In this document: in pieces, positions 1 through 8,352 of the stretch
Numbering within the stretch: the stretch's first letter is position 1
Layout of the letters: each line of letters starts with the position of its first letter
Assembly (NCBI GenBank): GCA_016296345.1
Contig: JAEDJL010000030.1
Coordinates: 1 to 25,424 of the forward strand
Direction of reading: 5' to 3'
From: Bacteroidales bacterium
GTDB lineage: Bacteria; Bacteroidota; Bacteroidia; Bacteroidales; P3
Length of the DNA: 25,424 nucleotides
Position numbers and translations under genes: made by a program
Notes under the pieces: model-generated
Databases searched by the model: none
What the model saw: only the letters and a program-made list of their open reading frames with translations
What the model was told of the DNA's origin: nothing

Positions 1-716
1 AAATAGAAAATATCACAATACCAACCACGTTCAACGTGCAACTCCTCGGCATACAATGCCAGATTATACTCTTGCAGCATTTGCAAGAATGGTTTGGTAG
101 TTCCGTCAGTATATCTTACCATAGGTGTTTTATTGGAGTGGCAAGACGTAACCTCTCCCGTTTGTTGGTCTCTATTGTAATACGCGAAATTAGTGGCTTT
201 AATATTCCAACTGCGACTATTTATACCTTCTTCATAAAACTCTTCGGGGAACCATAGCGAAAGAGAAAAATCTCTGTTTGCCGTTATCACATCATCAAAT
301 AAATACTCGAAAATAACACATCCTGCTCCTTCCGGTTGATATACTGAATTAAAAAATGGTTTATACACCTCTGTAATAATAGTATCGCTTACAACATCTC
401 TCAATCTGAAAGACATAAGTGTATCACTATCTCGAATTAAAGTTCCCAAGAAAGCAACACCCGCTAATCTTGCAGTGGAATCACAAGTATAGAACTGCTC
501 TATTTCAACAATAGTATCGCCTGCATTCAACACAGGACGTATGAATAATCTCGCATTTGGAGCATATATATCTCCCGGAGAAGATACACTCCTGCAAGTT
601 GAGAAAGCAGAAGGAAGACACAATCTTTCCAAATACTCATCTCCATAATTTTGAGAGAAACACTCGACACTTGCAAAAGCAAGCAATGCTAATAGAAAAA
701 TCTTTGGTGTTTTCAT
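1..716 (-). CDS. Secreted protein of unknown function, 3' end outside window
   Basis: The minus strand is open from an ATG at 716-714 to the left edge, giving 238 codons with no stop, so the C-terminus is missing. The first 20 or so residues (Met-Lys, then a Leu/Ala-rich stretch ending near CFSQ) form a signal peptide, so the product is exported to the periplasm or beyond. The rest is rich in Asp, Thr, Tyr and Phe and looks like a beta-rich extracellular domain. I recognise no family. A type IX sorting domain, if there is one, would lie beyond the edge. The start is supported by a good promoter about 36 bases upstream. No Shine-Dalgarno sequence is visible. It is divergent from the polyprenyl synthase operon. 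Confidence 0.75.
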   Translation of the reverse strand, partial: MKTPKIFLLALLAFASVECFSQNYGDEYLERLCLPSAFSTCRSVSSPGDIYAPNARLFIRPVLNAGDTIVEIEQFYTCDSTARLAGVAFLGTLIRDSDTLMSFRLRDVVSDTIITEVYKPFFNSVYQPEGAGCVIFEYLFDDVITANRDFSLSLWFPEEFYEEGINSRSWNIKATNFAYYNRDQQTGEVTSCHSNKTPMVRYTDGTTKPFLQMLQEYNLALYAEELHVERGWYCDIFY

Positions 717-751
717 ATTGATTTGGTTTGAAAAAATTCCCATTGACGCTA

Positions 752-782
752 CAAAGATACAAAATTATTGTTCAATGACAAA
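752..782 (-). promoter_or_regulatory. Bacteroidota-type promoter for the secreted protein gene
   Basis: Read on the minus strand, TTTG (782-779) is followed by exactly 19 bases and then TATCTTTG (759-752). This matches the -33/-7 pattern TTTG-N19-TAnnTTTG. It lies about 36 bases before the ATG at 716. Confidence 0.8.
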
Positions 783-870
783 TTCTTCTACAAAAATGAT
801 TGAATTATTTTCTGATGTTTTTTGAGCGAAATAGAAGCTTTCTGAAAAGACGTTTTCAGTCTCTTGAAAA

Positions 871-1095
871 AAACGCCGTTTTCTCACCAAAAAAACGCCA
901 ATTTTTTTTCAAAAAAACGAAGATTTTTCAGAAAAAAACGGCGTTTTTTCTGTGTAAAAATGAGCGATTTGAAAATCAACTACTTACAAGAGCGATTTTT
1001 TGCTTGAAAAAGCCTTGAAAAAACGCCGTTTTGGCAAAATAAAACGGCGTTTTGTCCGACTGAAACGGCGAGTTATTTTCCTAAATCGGCGTTTT
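871..1095. repeat. Array A of the 13-bp AAAACGSCGTTTT palindrome family
   Basis: This 500-base intergenic stretch (717-1215) holds seven copies or near copies of a palindrome, AAAACG-G/C-CGTTTT. They are at 871-882, 891-909 (degenerate), 932-949, 1020-1032, 1041-1053, 1062-1074 (degenerate) and 1083-1095. The last four start exactly 21 bp apart. Spacers of 8 bp include GGCAAAAT and GTCCGACT. The array ends about 55 bp before the -33 box of the downstream operon. I see no credible gene in this stretch. Confidence 0.85.
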
Positions 1096-1149
1096 GTTGC
1101 AGCCGTTACGAAATGAGGTCTTTTTCAAAAAGAAATATGGGCTTTTGTC

Positions 1150-1180
1150 ATTGTCATTTCGGTTTTTGTTTGTACATTTG
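1150..1180 (+). promoter_or_regulatory. Promoter of the polyprenyl synthase operon
   Basis: ATTG (1150-1153) is followed by 19 bases and TACATTTG (1173-1180), the Bacteroidota -33/-7 arrangement. The first gene starts 35 bases downstream. Confidence 0.8.
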
Positions 1181-1215
1181 CAAAATAGTTATTTTACGAT
1201 TGGAAGAGTGCAGAG

Positions 1216-2187
1216 ATGGATTTGACGAGATTTAGTCAATGTGTAGAAAGGGAGTTCGCCTTGTTTGAAGAGAGGTTCAGGGAATGCCTTCCTTGTTTTG
1301 AGGGAACGATGGGACAGATGTCTGAATATGTCCTCCGACAGAAAGGAAAGAGATTGCGACCTCTGATCAGCTTCTTGACAGCAAAGGCTTGCGGAGAAGT
1401 AAACGGAGCTACCTACAGGGCAGCTGTCGTTTTAGAGTTGTTACATACGGCTTCGCTTGTTCACGATGATGTTTTGGACGAGAGCAATCTTCGCAGGAAT
1501 GCACCAACTGTCAATAACATTTGGGGAAACAGGGCTGCCATTTTGTTCGGAGACTATATATATGGCAGGTGTCTTCAACTTATCGAGACCAAAGAGGACT
1601 TTGAATTGTTGAGTATCTATTCCAAAGTTGCAAGAGAACTTCCGCAGGGAGAGTTGTTGCAAAAGGATTTGTCGGAGGCTCAAAACCACGACATCAACTC
1701 CTACTTTGCAGTGATAGATCGCAAAACGGCTTCGATGTTCGGAGCAGCTGCCTACATAGGAGCAAAAACAGCTTGTCAAGATGCAAGATATGTTGAAGCA
1801 GCAGAACAATTTGGAAGGCTCATAGGCAGAGCCTTTCAGATAAGAGACGACATTTTGGACTTCGACACCTCATGCACAAGTGGCAAAGGCTTCGGAAACG
1901 ACATCAAGGAGAAGAAAATAACGCTCCCTGTGATATTTTGGATAGACACATTGGAGCAAAAAGAGAAAGAAGAGTTGCTCGCCTTTATTGCAAAGGACAA
2001 CAAATCGCAACAAGAAATCGTGTCTTTGATTGAAAGGTTGAAGGCAACAGATTGTCTAAATAAAGCAGAGCAACAAGTCGGCAAGTACAGCAGCTTGGCA
2101 AAAGAACAGCTGAAACAACTGCCCGACAACGAGTACAGAAAACAATTAGAAGACCTGACAGATTGTTTGGTCGAAAGAGATTTATAA
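1216..2187 (+). CDS. Long-chain trans-polyprenyl diphosphate synthase
   Basis: This 323-residue protein condenses isopentenyl diphosphate units onto an allylic diphosphate to make the side chain of menaquinone or a similar lipid. It is a cytosolic or membrane-associated soluble enzyme. GKRLRP (44-49) is the conserved diphosphate-binding region. The first aspartate-rich motif DDVLD is at 84-88 and the second, DDILD, at 211-215. The following GNDIKEKKITLP matches the family's lysine-containing segment. The residues just before the first motif are small (Ala-Ser), with no bulky aromatic at the chain-length position. By family rules that favours a long product (octaprenyl-like) over farnesyl diphosphate, though exact length cannot be read. 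It is the first gene of an operon reaching 6009. Confidence 0.93.
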   Translation: MDLTRFSQCVEREFALFEERFRECLPCFEGTMGQMSEYVLRQKGKRLRPLISFLTAKACGEVNGATYRAAVVLELLHTASLVHDDVLDESNLRRNAPTVNNIWGNRAAILFGDYIYGRCLQLIETKEDFELLSIYSKVARELPQGELLQKDLSEAQNHDINSYFAVIDRKTASMFGAAAYIGAKTACQDARYVEAAEQFGRLIGRAFQIRDDILDFDTSCTSGKGFGNDIKEKKITLPVIFWIDTLEQKEKEELLAFIAKDNKSQQEIVSLIERLKATDCLNKAEQQVGKYSSLAKEQLKQLPDNEYRKQLEDLTDCLVERDL

Positions 2188-2199
2188 ACAAATAAAAGA

Positions 2200-2703
2200 A
2201 TGAAAATGACAAGACGTTTGTTTTTAGCGTGTGCAATATTCTTGGCAAGTGCGTTCTGCACTTATGCACAGCAGACTTTACCATCGGTAGATGTCAAAAC
2301 TTTGGACGGAAAGACCGTCAATGCAAAAGACTTTTCAAATGAGGGTAAACCTTTTGTGGTAACCTTTTGGGCAACTTGGTGCAAGCCTTGCCTTATGGAG
2401 CTTAACACCATAGCCGAAAACTATGAAGACTGGCAGAATGAAACAGGCGTAAAAGTGTATGCCGTAAGTATTGACGACAGTCGTACTCAATCGAAAGTCT
2501 CTCCGCTTGTCAATAGTTCGGAATGGGAGTTTGAAGTATTGCTTGACGGCAACAGCGAATTGAAAAGAGCCATGGGAGTAAACAATCCTCCTCATTGCTT
2601 TGTTGTCAATGGCAAAGGCGAAATTGTTTGGCAACACGTCGGCTTTGCTCCGGGAGATGAGAGCCACTTGTTGGAAGAAATAAAGAAAGCACTACAAAAC
2701 TAA
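2200..2703 (+). CDS. TlpA-like periplasmic thiol-disulfide oxidoreductase
   Basis: A 167-residue exported thioredoxin-fold protein. The N-terminus is a signal peptide with cleavage likely after Ala23 (TYA|QQ). The active site WCKPC (60-64) sits after a typical FWATW strand. The cis-proline region is NPPH (129-132), followed by FVVNGKGEIVW. This is the TlpA/ResA group, which reduces or rearranges disulfides outside the cytoplasm. It starts 12 bases after the synthase gene; ATG 2206 is an alternative start two codons in. It lies directly before a DUF6029 barrel and an Omp28-like lipoprotein. Both of those have cysteine pairs, so it may handle the thiols of its neighbours (inference). Confidence 0.93.
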   Translation: MKMTRRLFLACAIFLASAFCTYAQQTLPSVDVKTLDGKTVNAKDFSNEGKPFVVTFWATWCKPCLMELNTIAENYEDWQNETGVKVYAVSIDDSRTQSKVSPLVNSSEWEFEVLLDGNSELKRAMGVNNPPHCFVVNGKGEIVWQHVGFAPGDESHLLEEIKKALQN

Positions 2704-2718
2704 TAACAGGCTTTGTTG

Positions 2719-4407
2719 ATGAAGAAGATAGTTTTTGCATTGATTGCCATCGGTTTTGCTTGCAGTGTGCAAGCCCAAGGCATACTTGGCGGAAAGGTAA
2801 GCGGCAATTTTCAGATTGATATGCAGCTCTCTCGCGAGGACAGCGTAATCGGAGCAGAGAAAGTGAACGAAAAATTGCTCAGCAACGCCTTTGCAAACAT
2901 CAACTACAACGCAGGAGATTTTTCTGCGGGCTTTCGATTTGAGTCATACCTCAATCCCATACTCGGATTTGACAATCAATATAAGGGAGCAGGCATTCCA
3001 TATCGTTGGGCTTCGTACAAGAAAGACTATATGGAGATAACAGTCGGCAATTACTACGAACAATTTGGAAATGGCTTGGTTTTCCGCTCGTATGAGGAGA
3101 GAAACTTGGGCTTGGACAACGCAATGGACGGAGTAAAGGTCGTTGCAAAGCCGCTTTCGGGACTTACGTTCAAAGGAATTATCGGAAAACAACGCTACTA
3201 TTGGGAAGAGATTTGGAAAACCGACAACGGATTGGTCAGAGGCTTAGATGCAGAGTTCAGCTTCAATGAGTTGATACCTTGCCTTGGCGACAAACCCACA
3301 AGAATAACCCTTGGCGGAAGTTTCGTTTCGGTATATGAGAAAGCAGAAACAAAGTTCGTAACCATAGGAGAGGATTATTACAAGATGCAAATCCCCGAAA
3401 ACATAGGTGCAGGGGCTGTTCGTTTGGACTTGTCGCACAAAGCGTTCAACCTTTCGGCAGAGTATGCTCGCAAAAGTCAGGACCCGAATGCGGTAAACGG
3501 ATATATATATAGGAATGGTGAAGCATTGCTCGTCAAGGCAGGCTATTCGATAAAAGGATTTGCAGTATCGTTGGAAGCAAAACGCATCGACAACATGAGC
3601 TTTAAGTCAAAGAGAAACGAGACAGGCAATATGCTCAATGTAAACTACCTTCCTGCAATCACCCGTCAGCACGCTTACTCTCTCATGGCGATGTATCCTT
3701 ATGCCACACAGGTCAATGGAGAAATGGGATTGCAGGCTGACGTGATGTACAAGATAAAGAAGAACACCCTTTTGGGCGGTAAGTACGGCACAGACGTCAA
3801 GTTGAACTATTCGAGAGTGCATTCGATAGACCGTCAGCCGATTGAGGGCTACGCATTGGACAAAATGGGAACAGAAGGCTACACTTCAAGTTTCTTTAAG
3901 GTCGGAGAAGATTTGTATTTTGAGGAAGTAAACGTCGAAATCAACAAGAAAATAAACAAAGACCTCAAATTGAACTTGATGTATTCCTATCAGAGCTTTA
4001 ACCCTGTTGCTTTCGGACACCCCGAAGAGCCGATGGTATATGCAAATGTCTTTGTTGCCGACGCAACTTACAAAATCAACAAACGCAACTCCCTCAGGGG
4101 TGAAGTGCAATGGCTTCTCACCGAGCAGAACTACGGAGAATGGGCAAAGGGAGACTGGTTGCAGCTGACGGCAGAGTATAATTTTGCAGGCAAATGGTTC
4201 TTTGCTTTAAGCGACCAATGGAACTATGGTAACGAAAACGGCGAAAAGGTTCATTACTACAACGTTTCCTTAGGCTCAACCTACAATACGACACGCGTAG
4301 CCTTGAGTTACGGAAAGCAACGCAACGGTATAATATGTATAGGAGGCGTTTGCAGGGAAGTGCCTGCCTCAAATGGTTTGTTTGTAACAATAAGCAGCAG
4401 TTTTTAA
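2719..4407 (+). CDS. DUF6029-type outer-membrane beta-barrel protein
   Basis: A 562-residue protein that begins with a signal peptide (MKKIVFALIAIGF, then SVQAQ). After that come many alternating aromatic and polar beta strands, and it ends in a terminal Phe (ISSSF), as outer-membrane barrels do. The order and wording of the strands match DUF6029, a Bacteroidota family of unknown function. I chose ATG 2719; two TTG codons just upstream (2713, 2716) are possible but weaker. Near the C-terminus CIGGVC places two cysteines five apart in what looks like an external loop, a likely disulfide. It is separated by 15 bases from the TlpA-like gene and by one base from the next gene. The role is unknown; structural or type IX-related transport are possibilities only. 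Confidence 0.85.
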   Translation: MKKIVFALIAIGFACSVQAQGILGGKVSGNFQIDMQLSREDSVIGAEKVNEKLLSNAFANINYNAGDFSAGFRFESYLNPILGFDNQYKGAGIPYRWASYKKDYMEITVGNYYEQFGNGLVFRSYEERNLGLDNAMDGVKVVAKPLSGLTFKGIIGKQRYYWEEIWKTDNGLVRGLDAEFSFNELIPCLGDKPTRITLGGSFVSVYEKAETKFVTIGEDYYKMQIPENIGAGAVRLDLSHKAFNLSAEYARKSQDPNAVNGYIYRNGEALLVKAGYSIKGFAVSLEAKRIDNMSFKSKRNETGNMLNVNYLPAITRQHAYSLMAMYPYATQVNGEMGLQADVMYKIKKNTLLGGKYGTDVKLNYSRVHSIDRQPIEGYALDKMGTEGYTSSFFKVGEDLYFEEVNVEINKKINKDLKLNLMYSYQSFNPVAFGHPEEPMVYANVFVADATYKINKRNSLRGEVQWLLTEQNYGEWAKGDWLQLTAEYNFAGKWFFALSDQWNYGNENGEKVHYYNVSLGSTYNTTRVALSYGKQRNGIICIGGVCREVPASNGLFVTISSSF

Positions 4408-4408
4408 T

Positions 4409-5245
4409 ATGAAGACAAAGGGATTAAAGAAAGTTTTGGCAGCATTGTTCTTCGCTCCGGTGATTTTTACCGCCTGCGACGAGTATGAAGCCGACGAGAT
4501 ATTGGTAAAACTTACGGCAAGAGAGACACAAGACACCACTCCGATAACTCAAAGTCAAGATGAGCTTGCAATACTTATTGAAGATTTTACAGGCTGGAAT
4601 TGTCCTAATTGTCCGGAAGGAACTTCTATTTTGAATAGTTTGAAAGAAAGTTACGGCGAAAGGCTCATAGTGTCGGCTGTTCACCAAGGCAGCTTTGCCA
4701 AACCGAAGGCAGAGAACAACAACCTCGACCTCAGAACTCCATACGGCGACGAGTTGGGCAGCAAATTCGGGCTTTCATCTTGGCCCAATGCCGTAATAAA
4801 TCGCAAATTCGGTCCTTTGGCTCGAGGAGACTGGGAAACAAAGATACAAGAGTGCTTTGCAAACAGCGAACATTTGATGAACATATCCTTGGGAGCAGAA
4901 AACACTCAACAAGGTCTGCTTGTATCGATGCAGGTTGAGGCTGTAAAAGATGTGAACGAGGCTCTTATGGTTACTCTTTTCATAACCGAAAGCGACATAC
5001 ACGGGGTTCAGAACAACCAAGGCATAATGATAGAAGATTATTCTTTCCAACACGTTTTGAGGAATAACCCTATTGTGGATATGCCTCTTGCAACCACCGG
5101 TTTGAAAGGCGGAGACAAGGTATCAAAGAACTATTATTTCACTTTGGACAAAAGTTTGAACTTGAATAATTGTGCTGTTGTTGCCTTTGTAAGCAACTCT
5201 GCCGGCGAGGTTCTCCAAGTAAACGAAATAGAAATCAACAAATAG
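4409..5245 (+). CDS. Omp28-related lipoprotein with thioredoxin-like CxxC
   Basis: This 278-residue protein carries a lipobox ending IFTAC, so Cys23 would be lipidated and the mature protein held in the inner or outer membrane. After a short linker, EDFTGWNCPNCPEG (CPNC at 65-68) starts a thioredoxin-like domain as in the Omp28 family first described in Porphyromonas. The biochemical role of Omp28 proteins is not settled. Ordering by adhesion or redox activity would be guesswork, but the CxxC is in the place where a thiol active site would be. The ATG follows the DUF6029 stop by a single base, so the two are almost certainly translated together. Confidence 0.87.
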   Translation: MKTKGLKKVLAALFFAPVIFTACDEYEADEILVKLTARETQDTTPITQSQDELAILIEDFTGWNCPNCPEGTSILNSLKESYGERLIVSAVHQGSFAKPKAENNNLDLRTPYGDELGSKFGLSSWPNAVINRKFGPLARGDWETKIQECFANSEHLMNISLGAENTQQGLLVSMQVEAVKDVNEALMVTLFITESDIHGVQNNQGIMIEDYSFQHVLRNNPIVDMPLATTGLKGGDKVSKNYYFTLDKSLNLNNCAVVAFVSNSAGEVLQVNEIEINK

Positions 5246-5277
5246 TAGAGTATAAACAGAATTAAAATCATTGCAAT

Positions 5278-6009
5278 ATGAAAAAGATTTACGGATTTTT
5301 TGTATCGATGGCGTTTTTGACCTTGGGGTTGAACGCACAAGTCATCAAAGTGCAATTTGAAGGCGAAGATGTTGCCGACAACGACACATTGAACGTCGAG
5401 GTTGCAGCAGGCGACGAGGTAACAAGCTACTTCATTCTCACCAATCAGTCTTCGGAAACATTAAATCTTCGTTCGGCTTTCTCAAAATTGAAAGTCAATG
5501 AGGGAGATGAGTTCCTTATGTGTTTCGGAGACTGTACCACAGATACTGTTTCTCCGGTTGTTCCTGTGGAAGCAGGTGCTACTTTCAACAATTTTGATAT
5601 TGCTTTTACGGCAGGGTCAGACAATTCGACACTCATTGAAGTCTTTGTGATGAAAGCCTCACAAGACGACACAGAAGACGAAGTTGTCAGAAATTTCTAT
5701 GTAAAGTATGCAAACCCTGACGTATCTGTTGCATCAATATCAAAAGCTCAGCCGCTAAATGTGGACATCTATCCAAACCCTATGAATTCCAATGCAAGCA
5801 TAAGCTACTTTGTGCCTGCAAAGTATGGCAATGCTCAGTTGCTTATTCGTAATATGGTTGGCAAGACGGTGAAAACATTCAACCTACGCTGCGGAGAAAA
5901 TGCCAAATTGAACATCTCTTCTGCCGACTTGGCAAACGGAGTGTATTTCTACTCGATTGTTTCTAACGGAACAACACTTACAACAAAGAAATTAGTGGTT
6001 AGGAAATAA
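5278..6009 (+). CDS. Small type IX secretion cargo with C-terminal sorting domain
   Basis: A 243-residue exported protein. A signal peptide ends near LNAQ (18-21). Residues 22-145 form a beta-sandwich-like domain with no family I recognise; it includes a close cysteine pair (MCFGDC, Cys82 and Cys86). Residues 161-243 are a type A T9SS C-terminal domain: DIYPNPMNSNASISY at the start, then LLIRNMVGKTV, LANGVYFYSI and the terminal TTKKLVVRK. Such domains direct transport across the outer membrane and are usually removed when the cargo is attached to the surface. It is last in the operon, 32 bases after the Omp28-like gene, and is followed by a terminator. Confidence 0.9.
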   Translation: MKKIYGFFVSMAFLTLGLNAQVIKVQFEGEDVADNDTLNVEVAAGDEVTSYFILTNQSSETLNLRSAFSKLKVNEGDEFLMCFGDCTTDTVSPVVPVEAGATFNNFDIAFTAGSDNSTLIEVFVMKASQDDTEDEVVRNFYVKYANPDVSVASISKAQPLNVDIYPNPMNSNASISYFVPAKYGNAQLLIRNMVGKTVKTFNLRCGENAKLNISSADLANGVYFYSIVSNGTTLTTKKLVVRK

Positions 6010-6022
6010 ATTTTCGAGATTT

Positions 6023-6109
6023 CAGACAACAGATTGTCTGTTTGCTTTATCCCTTTTGAGACAAGGCGGTTCACAAAAGCCGATGCGTTTCGAGAGGGAT
6101 AAGTTTTTT
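6023..6109 (+). terminator. Terminator after the type IX cargo gene
   Basis: Two hairpins follow the stop codon. The first is CAGACA (6023-6028) pairing with TGTCTG (6035-6040). The second is TTATCCCT (6047-6054) pairing with AGGGATAA (6095-6102), and it is followed by a G and six Ts (6104-6109). The second looks like the true intrinsic terminator of the 1216-6009 operon. Confidence 0.65.
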
Positions 6110-6137
6110 GTTTTCTCTGTGGTCGGTACGCTTTTAC

Positions 6138-6214
6138 AAAACGGCGTTTCGGTCGGAGTAAAACGCCGTTTTATTTTGCCCAAACGCCGTTTTGTCCGAA
6201 TAAATCGGCGTTTT
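6138..6214. repeat. Array B of the 13-bp palindrome family
   Basis: Four units start at 6138, 6160, 6181 and 6202, spaced 22, 21 and 21 bp. Cores alternate between CGGCG and CGCCG. Spacers are GGTCGGAGT-like, ATTTTGCC and GTCCGAAT. The array lies between a terminator and the likely -7 box of the BatA-type gene. Confidence 0.85.
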
Positions 6215-6257
6215 ATTTTTTTGACAATCCACACTGCGGCTTTCAAACAATTTTTCG

Positions 6258-6265
6258 TATCTTCG
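6258..6265 (+). promoter_or_regulatory. Possible -7 box for the BatA-type operon
   Basis: TATCTTCG differs from TAnnTTTG at one base and lies 24 bases before the ATG at 6289. I see no clear -33 box at the right distance, so this is tentative. Confidence 0.4.
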
Positions 6266-6288
6266 CACCTTGGTTTCAATAGTGAGTT

Positions 6289-8352
6289 ATGGGGTTTGTT
6301 TATCCTTATTTTTTGTTCGGGCTGTTTGCCGTGGCAGTTCCGATTGTCATTCACTTGTTTAACTTTCGCAAATTCAAGAAGGTCTATTTTACCAACGTGA
6401 AATTATTGACCGATTTGCAGAGCGAAAGCAAAAAACAGAGCAAGGTGCGTGATATTATCTTGCTTTGTTTGAGGTGTTTGACGATTTGCCTTTTGGTCTT
6501 GCTCTTTGCCAATCCCTATATCAAAGATGACAAAAAGGCTTTGGTGTCTGACGCCGGCAATGCGGTATTGGTGTTTGTCGATAACTCGTTTTCGATGGAG
6601 AACTCTTCGGACAAGGGCAGCCTGTTGGACGTTGCCAAGCAGAAAGCGAGAGATATTGCCATGCAGTACTCGCAATCGGACGTCTTTTGCCTGATGACGC
6701 AAGATATGTCGGGCAGGCACAAGCACTTTGTGAGCAGAGAGAAGTTTCTCTCCATGCTTTCGGAAGTGGAAATAAGCCCTTCTTCGCTGCCGATGAGCAA
6801 AGTTGTGCAGTCGGCTCACCGCTTCATGTCTGCAAGTACTGCCAAATCGAAGAGTTGTTTCTACGTTTCAGACTTTCAGTCTTCGCTTTTTGATGCCGAA
6901 AACTTCGACAAGGATAGCTTGAACGATGTTTTTGTACATCTTCGAGCCAAAAACGCCGACAATATCTTCATCGACTCGGTATGGTTCGACAATGTGTTTT
7001 TCAAAGCAGGGCATAGTGCGGAGCTGAGCGTGAGAATAGTCAATCGTTCCTCCGAAGAGGCAGAAAAAGTCCCCGTCAAATTGTTCATGGACGAAAAACA
7101 AATCACCTCTTTGAGCATAGATATGCAGCCAAACGAAAGCAGGATTGCGAAAATGGCTTTCTCTGTTCCCCGAAACGGCATCTTACATTCCAAACTCTCG
7201 ATTGCGGACAATCCTGTTTGCTTTGACGACGATTTTTACTTCACCTTGCTTGCCCGAGAGAAAGTAAAGGTGCTTGCAATCAATCAATCGCAACCCAATG
7301 AGTACCTTTTGCGTCTGTTGGGCAACGATGCGGACGTAGAATTTGACAACACAAGTGCAGGAAATATCGATTTTGGTCAGTTCGCTCTTTACAGCATGAT
7401 TATTTTGAACGGTTTAAGCGAAATATCTTCGGGGCTTGCTTCCGAATTGTCTTCTTTTGTGGAGTTGGGAGGCTCGGTCTGTGTGATACCTTCAAAAGAC
7501 ATGAACCTGTCTTCGGTCAATAATTTCTTGCAATCGTTTTCTGCTCCTTTGTATGAACCTTTGGTCAAAAAAGATGCCGATGTTACGGCAATAGATGTAG
7601 AAAACAAATTGTTCAAAGGTGTATTTACTTCCATAACCGACAATATGGAGATGCCGAAAGCGAAACAATTTTTCCCTATTGTTGCAGGTGCAAGAAGCAT
7701 TGCTCAAAACATAATGCAGTTTGCCGACAAGAGCGGCTTTGTTGTTCTCTCTCCGCAAGGCAAAGGCGATGTTTACATCTTTGCTTCGGCACTAAACCCG
7801 GAGTGGAGCAACCTTGTAAATCAATCAGTCTTTGTTCCGCTTGTCTGGAATATGTGTACAATGAGCCGGAGAATACCGAATATTTATTACGAAACGGCAA
7901 ACAATCCTTTCATAGACCTTTCGGCTTATATCGAAATGGATAACAAAGACATCTATCAGGTGAGTGATGTGAACAAAACCATATCTTTCATTCCTCAAAT
8001 AATAAGACACAACAAACAAACAGGCATTCGCACCGAGCAACAGGCAAAATCGGCAGGCAACTACAATATCTATCGCAAAGACAGCCTGCTCGGAGGTTTT
8101 TCTTTGAACTATCCTCGCAAGGAAAGCATACTTGAATTTCTCTCCGAGGGAGAAATAGAAAAACAATTAGAAGCCAACGAAGTAAGCAATGCGAGAGTGT
8201 TCTCGTCAAGAGAGCTTATAGAGACACAACTACTCAAATCCGACGTGGGATTTTCCTTTACTCCGCTGCTAATCGGGCTTGTCATCTTGGCAATATGTGC
8301 CGAATTGGTATTGTTACAAACAACAAAGAAACAAAAAGAACAGAAACAGTGA
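6289..8352 (+). CDS. BatA-type VWA membrane protein
   Basis: A 687-residue inner-membrane protein. Residues 3-23 and about 56-76 are the paired transmembrane segments of the BatA N-terminal domain; the IHLFNFRKFKKVYFTN stretch between them is typical. A von Willebrand factor A domain follows, with the metal-site motif DNSFSM at 98-103. A long periplasmic part comes next, then a C-terminal transmembrane segment near 658-677 and a Lys-rich tail. Proteins of this kind occur in Bacteroidota as stand-alone genes and in Bat aerotolerance clusters; here no MoxR or other Bat genes are present. The precise role is unknown. It overlaps the next gene by four bases. Confidence 0.85.
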   Translation: MGFVYPYFLFGLFAVAVPIVIHLFNFRKFKKVYFTNVKLLTDLQSESKKQSKVRDIILLCLRCLTICLLVLLFANPYIKDDKKALVSDAGNAVLVFVDNSFSMENSSDKGSLLDVAKQKARDIAMQYSQSDVFCLMTQDMSGRHKHFVSREKFLSMLSEVEISPSSLPMSKVVQSAHRFMSASTAKSKSCFYVSDFQSSLFDAENFDKDSLNDVFVHLRAKNADNIFIDSVWFDNVFFKAGHSAELSVRIVNRSSEEAEKVPVKLFMDEKQITSLSIDMQPNESRIAKMAFSVPRNGILHSKLSIADNPVCFDDDFYFTLLAREKVKVLAINQSQPNEYLLRLLGNDADVEFDNTSAGNIDFGQFALYSMIILNGLSEISSGLASELSSFVELGGSVCVIPSKDMNLSSVNNFLQSFSAPLYEPLVKKDADVTAIDVENKLFKGVFTSITDNMEMPKAKQFFPIVAGARSIAQNIMQFADKSGFVVLSPQGKGDVYIFASALNPEWSNLVNQSVFVPLVWNMCTMSRRIPNIYYETANNPFIDLSAYIEMDNKDIYQVSDVNKTISFIPQIIRHNKQTGIRTEQQAKSAGNYNIYRKDSLLGGFSLNYPRKESILEFLSEGEIEKQLEANEVSNARVFSSRELIETQLLKSDVGFSFTPLLIGLVILAICAELVLLQTTKKQKEQKQ

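Noticed and set aside
800..1018. 72-codon open frame on the plus strand in the repeat region
   Set aside because: It is built from runs of A, T and the palindromic repeats, giving a Phe/Lys-rich peptide with no promoter, no start context and no recognisable fold.
871..1095. The repeat arrays as a CRISPR
   Set aside because: Units are 13 bp and palindromic, spacers are only 8 bp and recur between arrays, and no cas gene is present.
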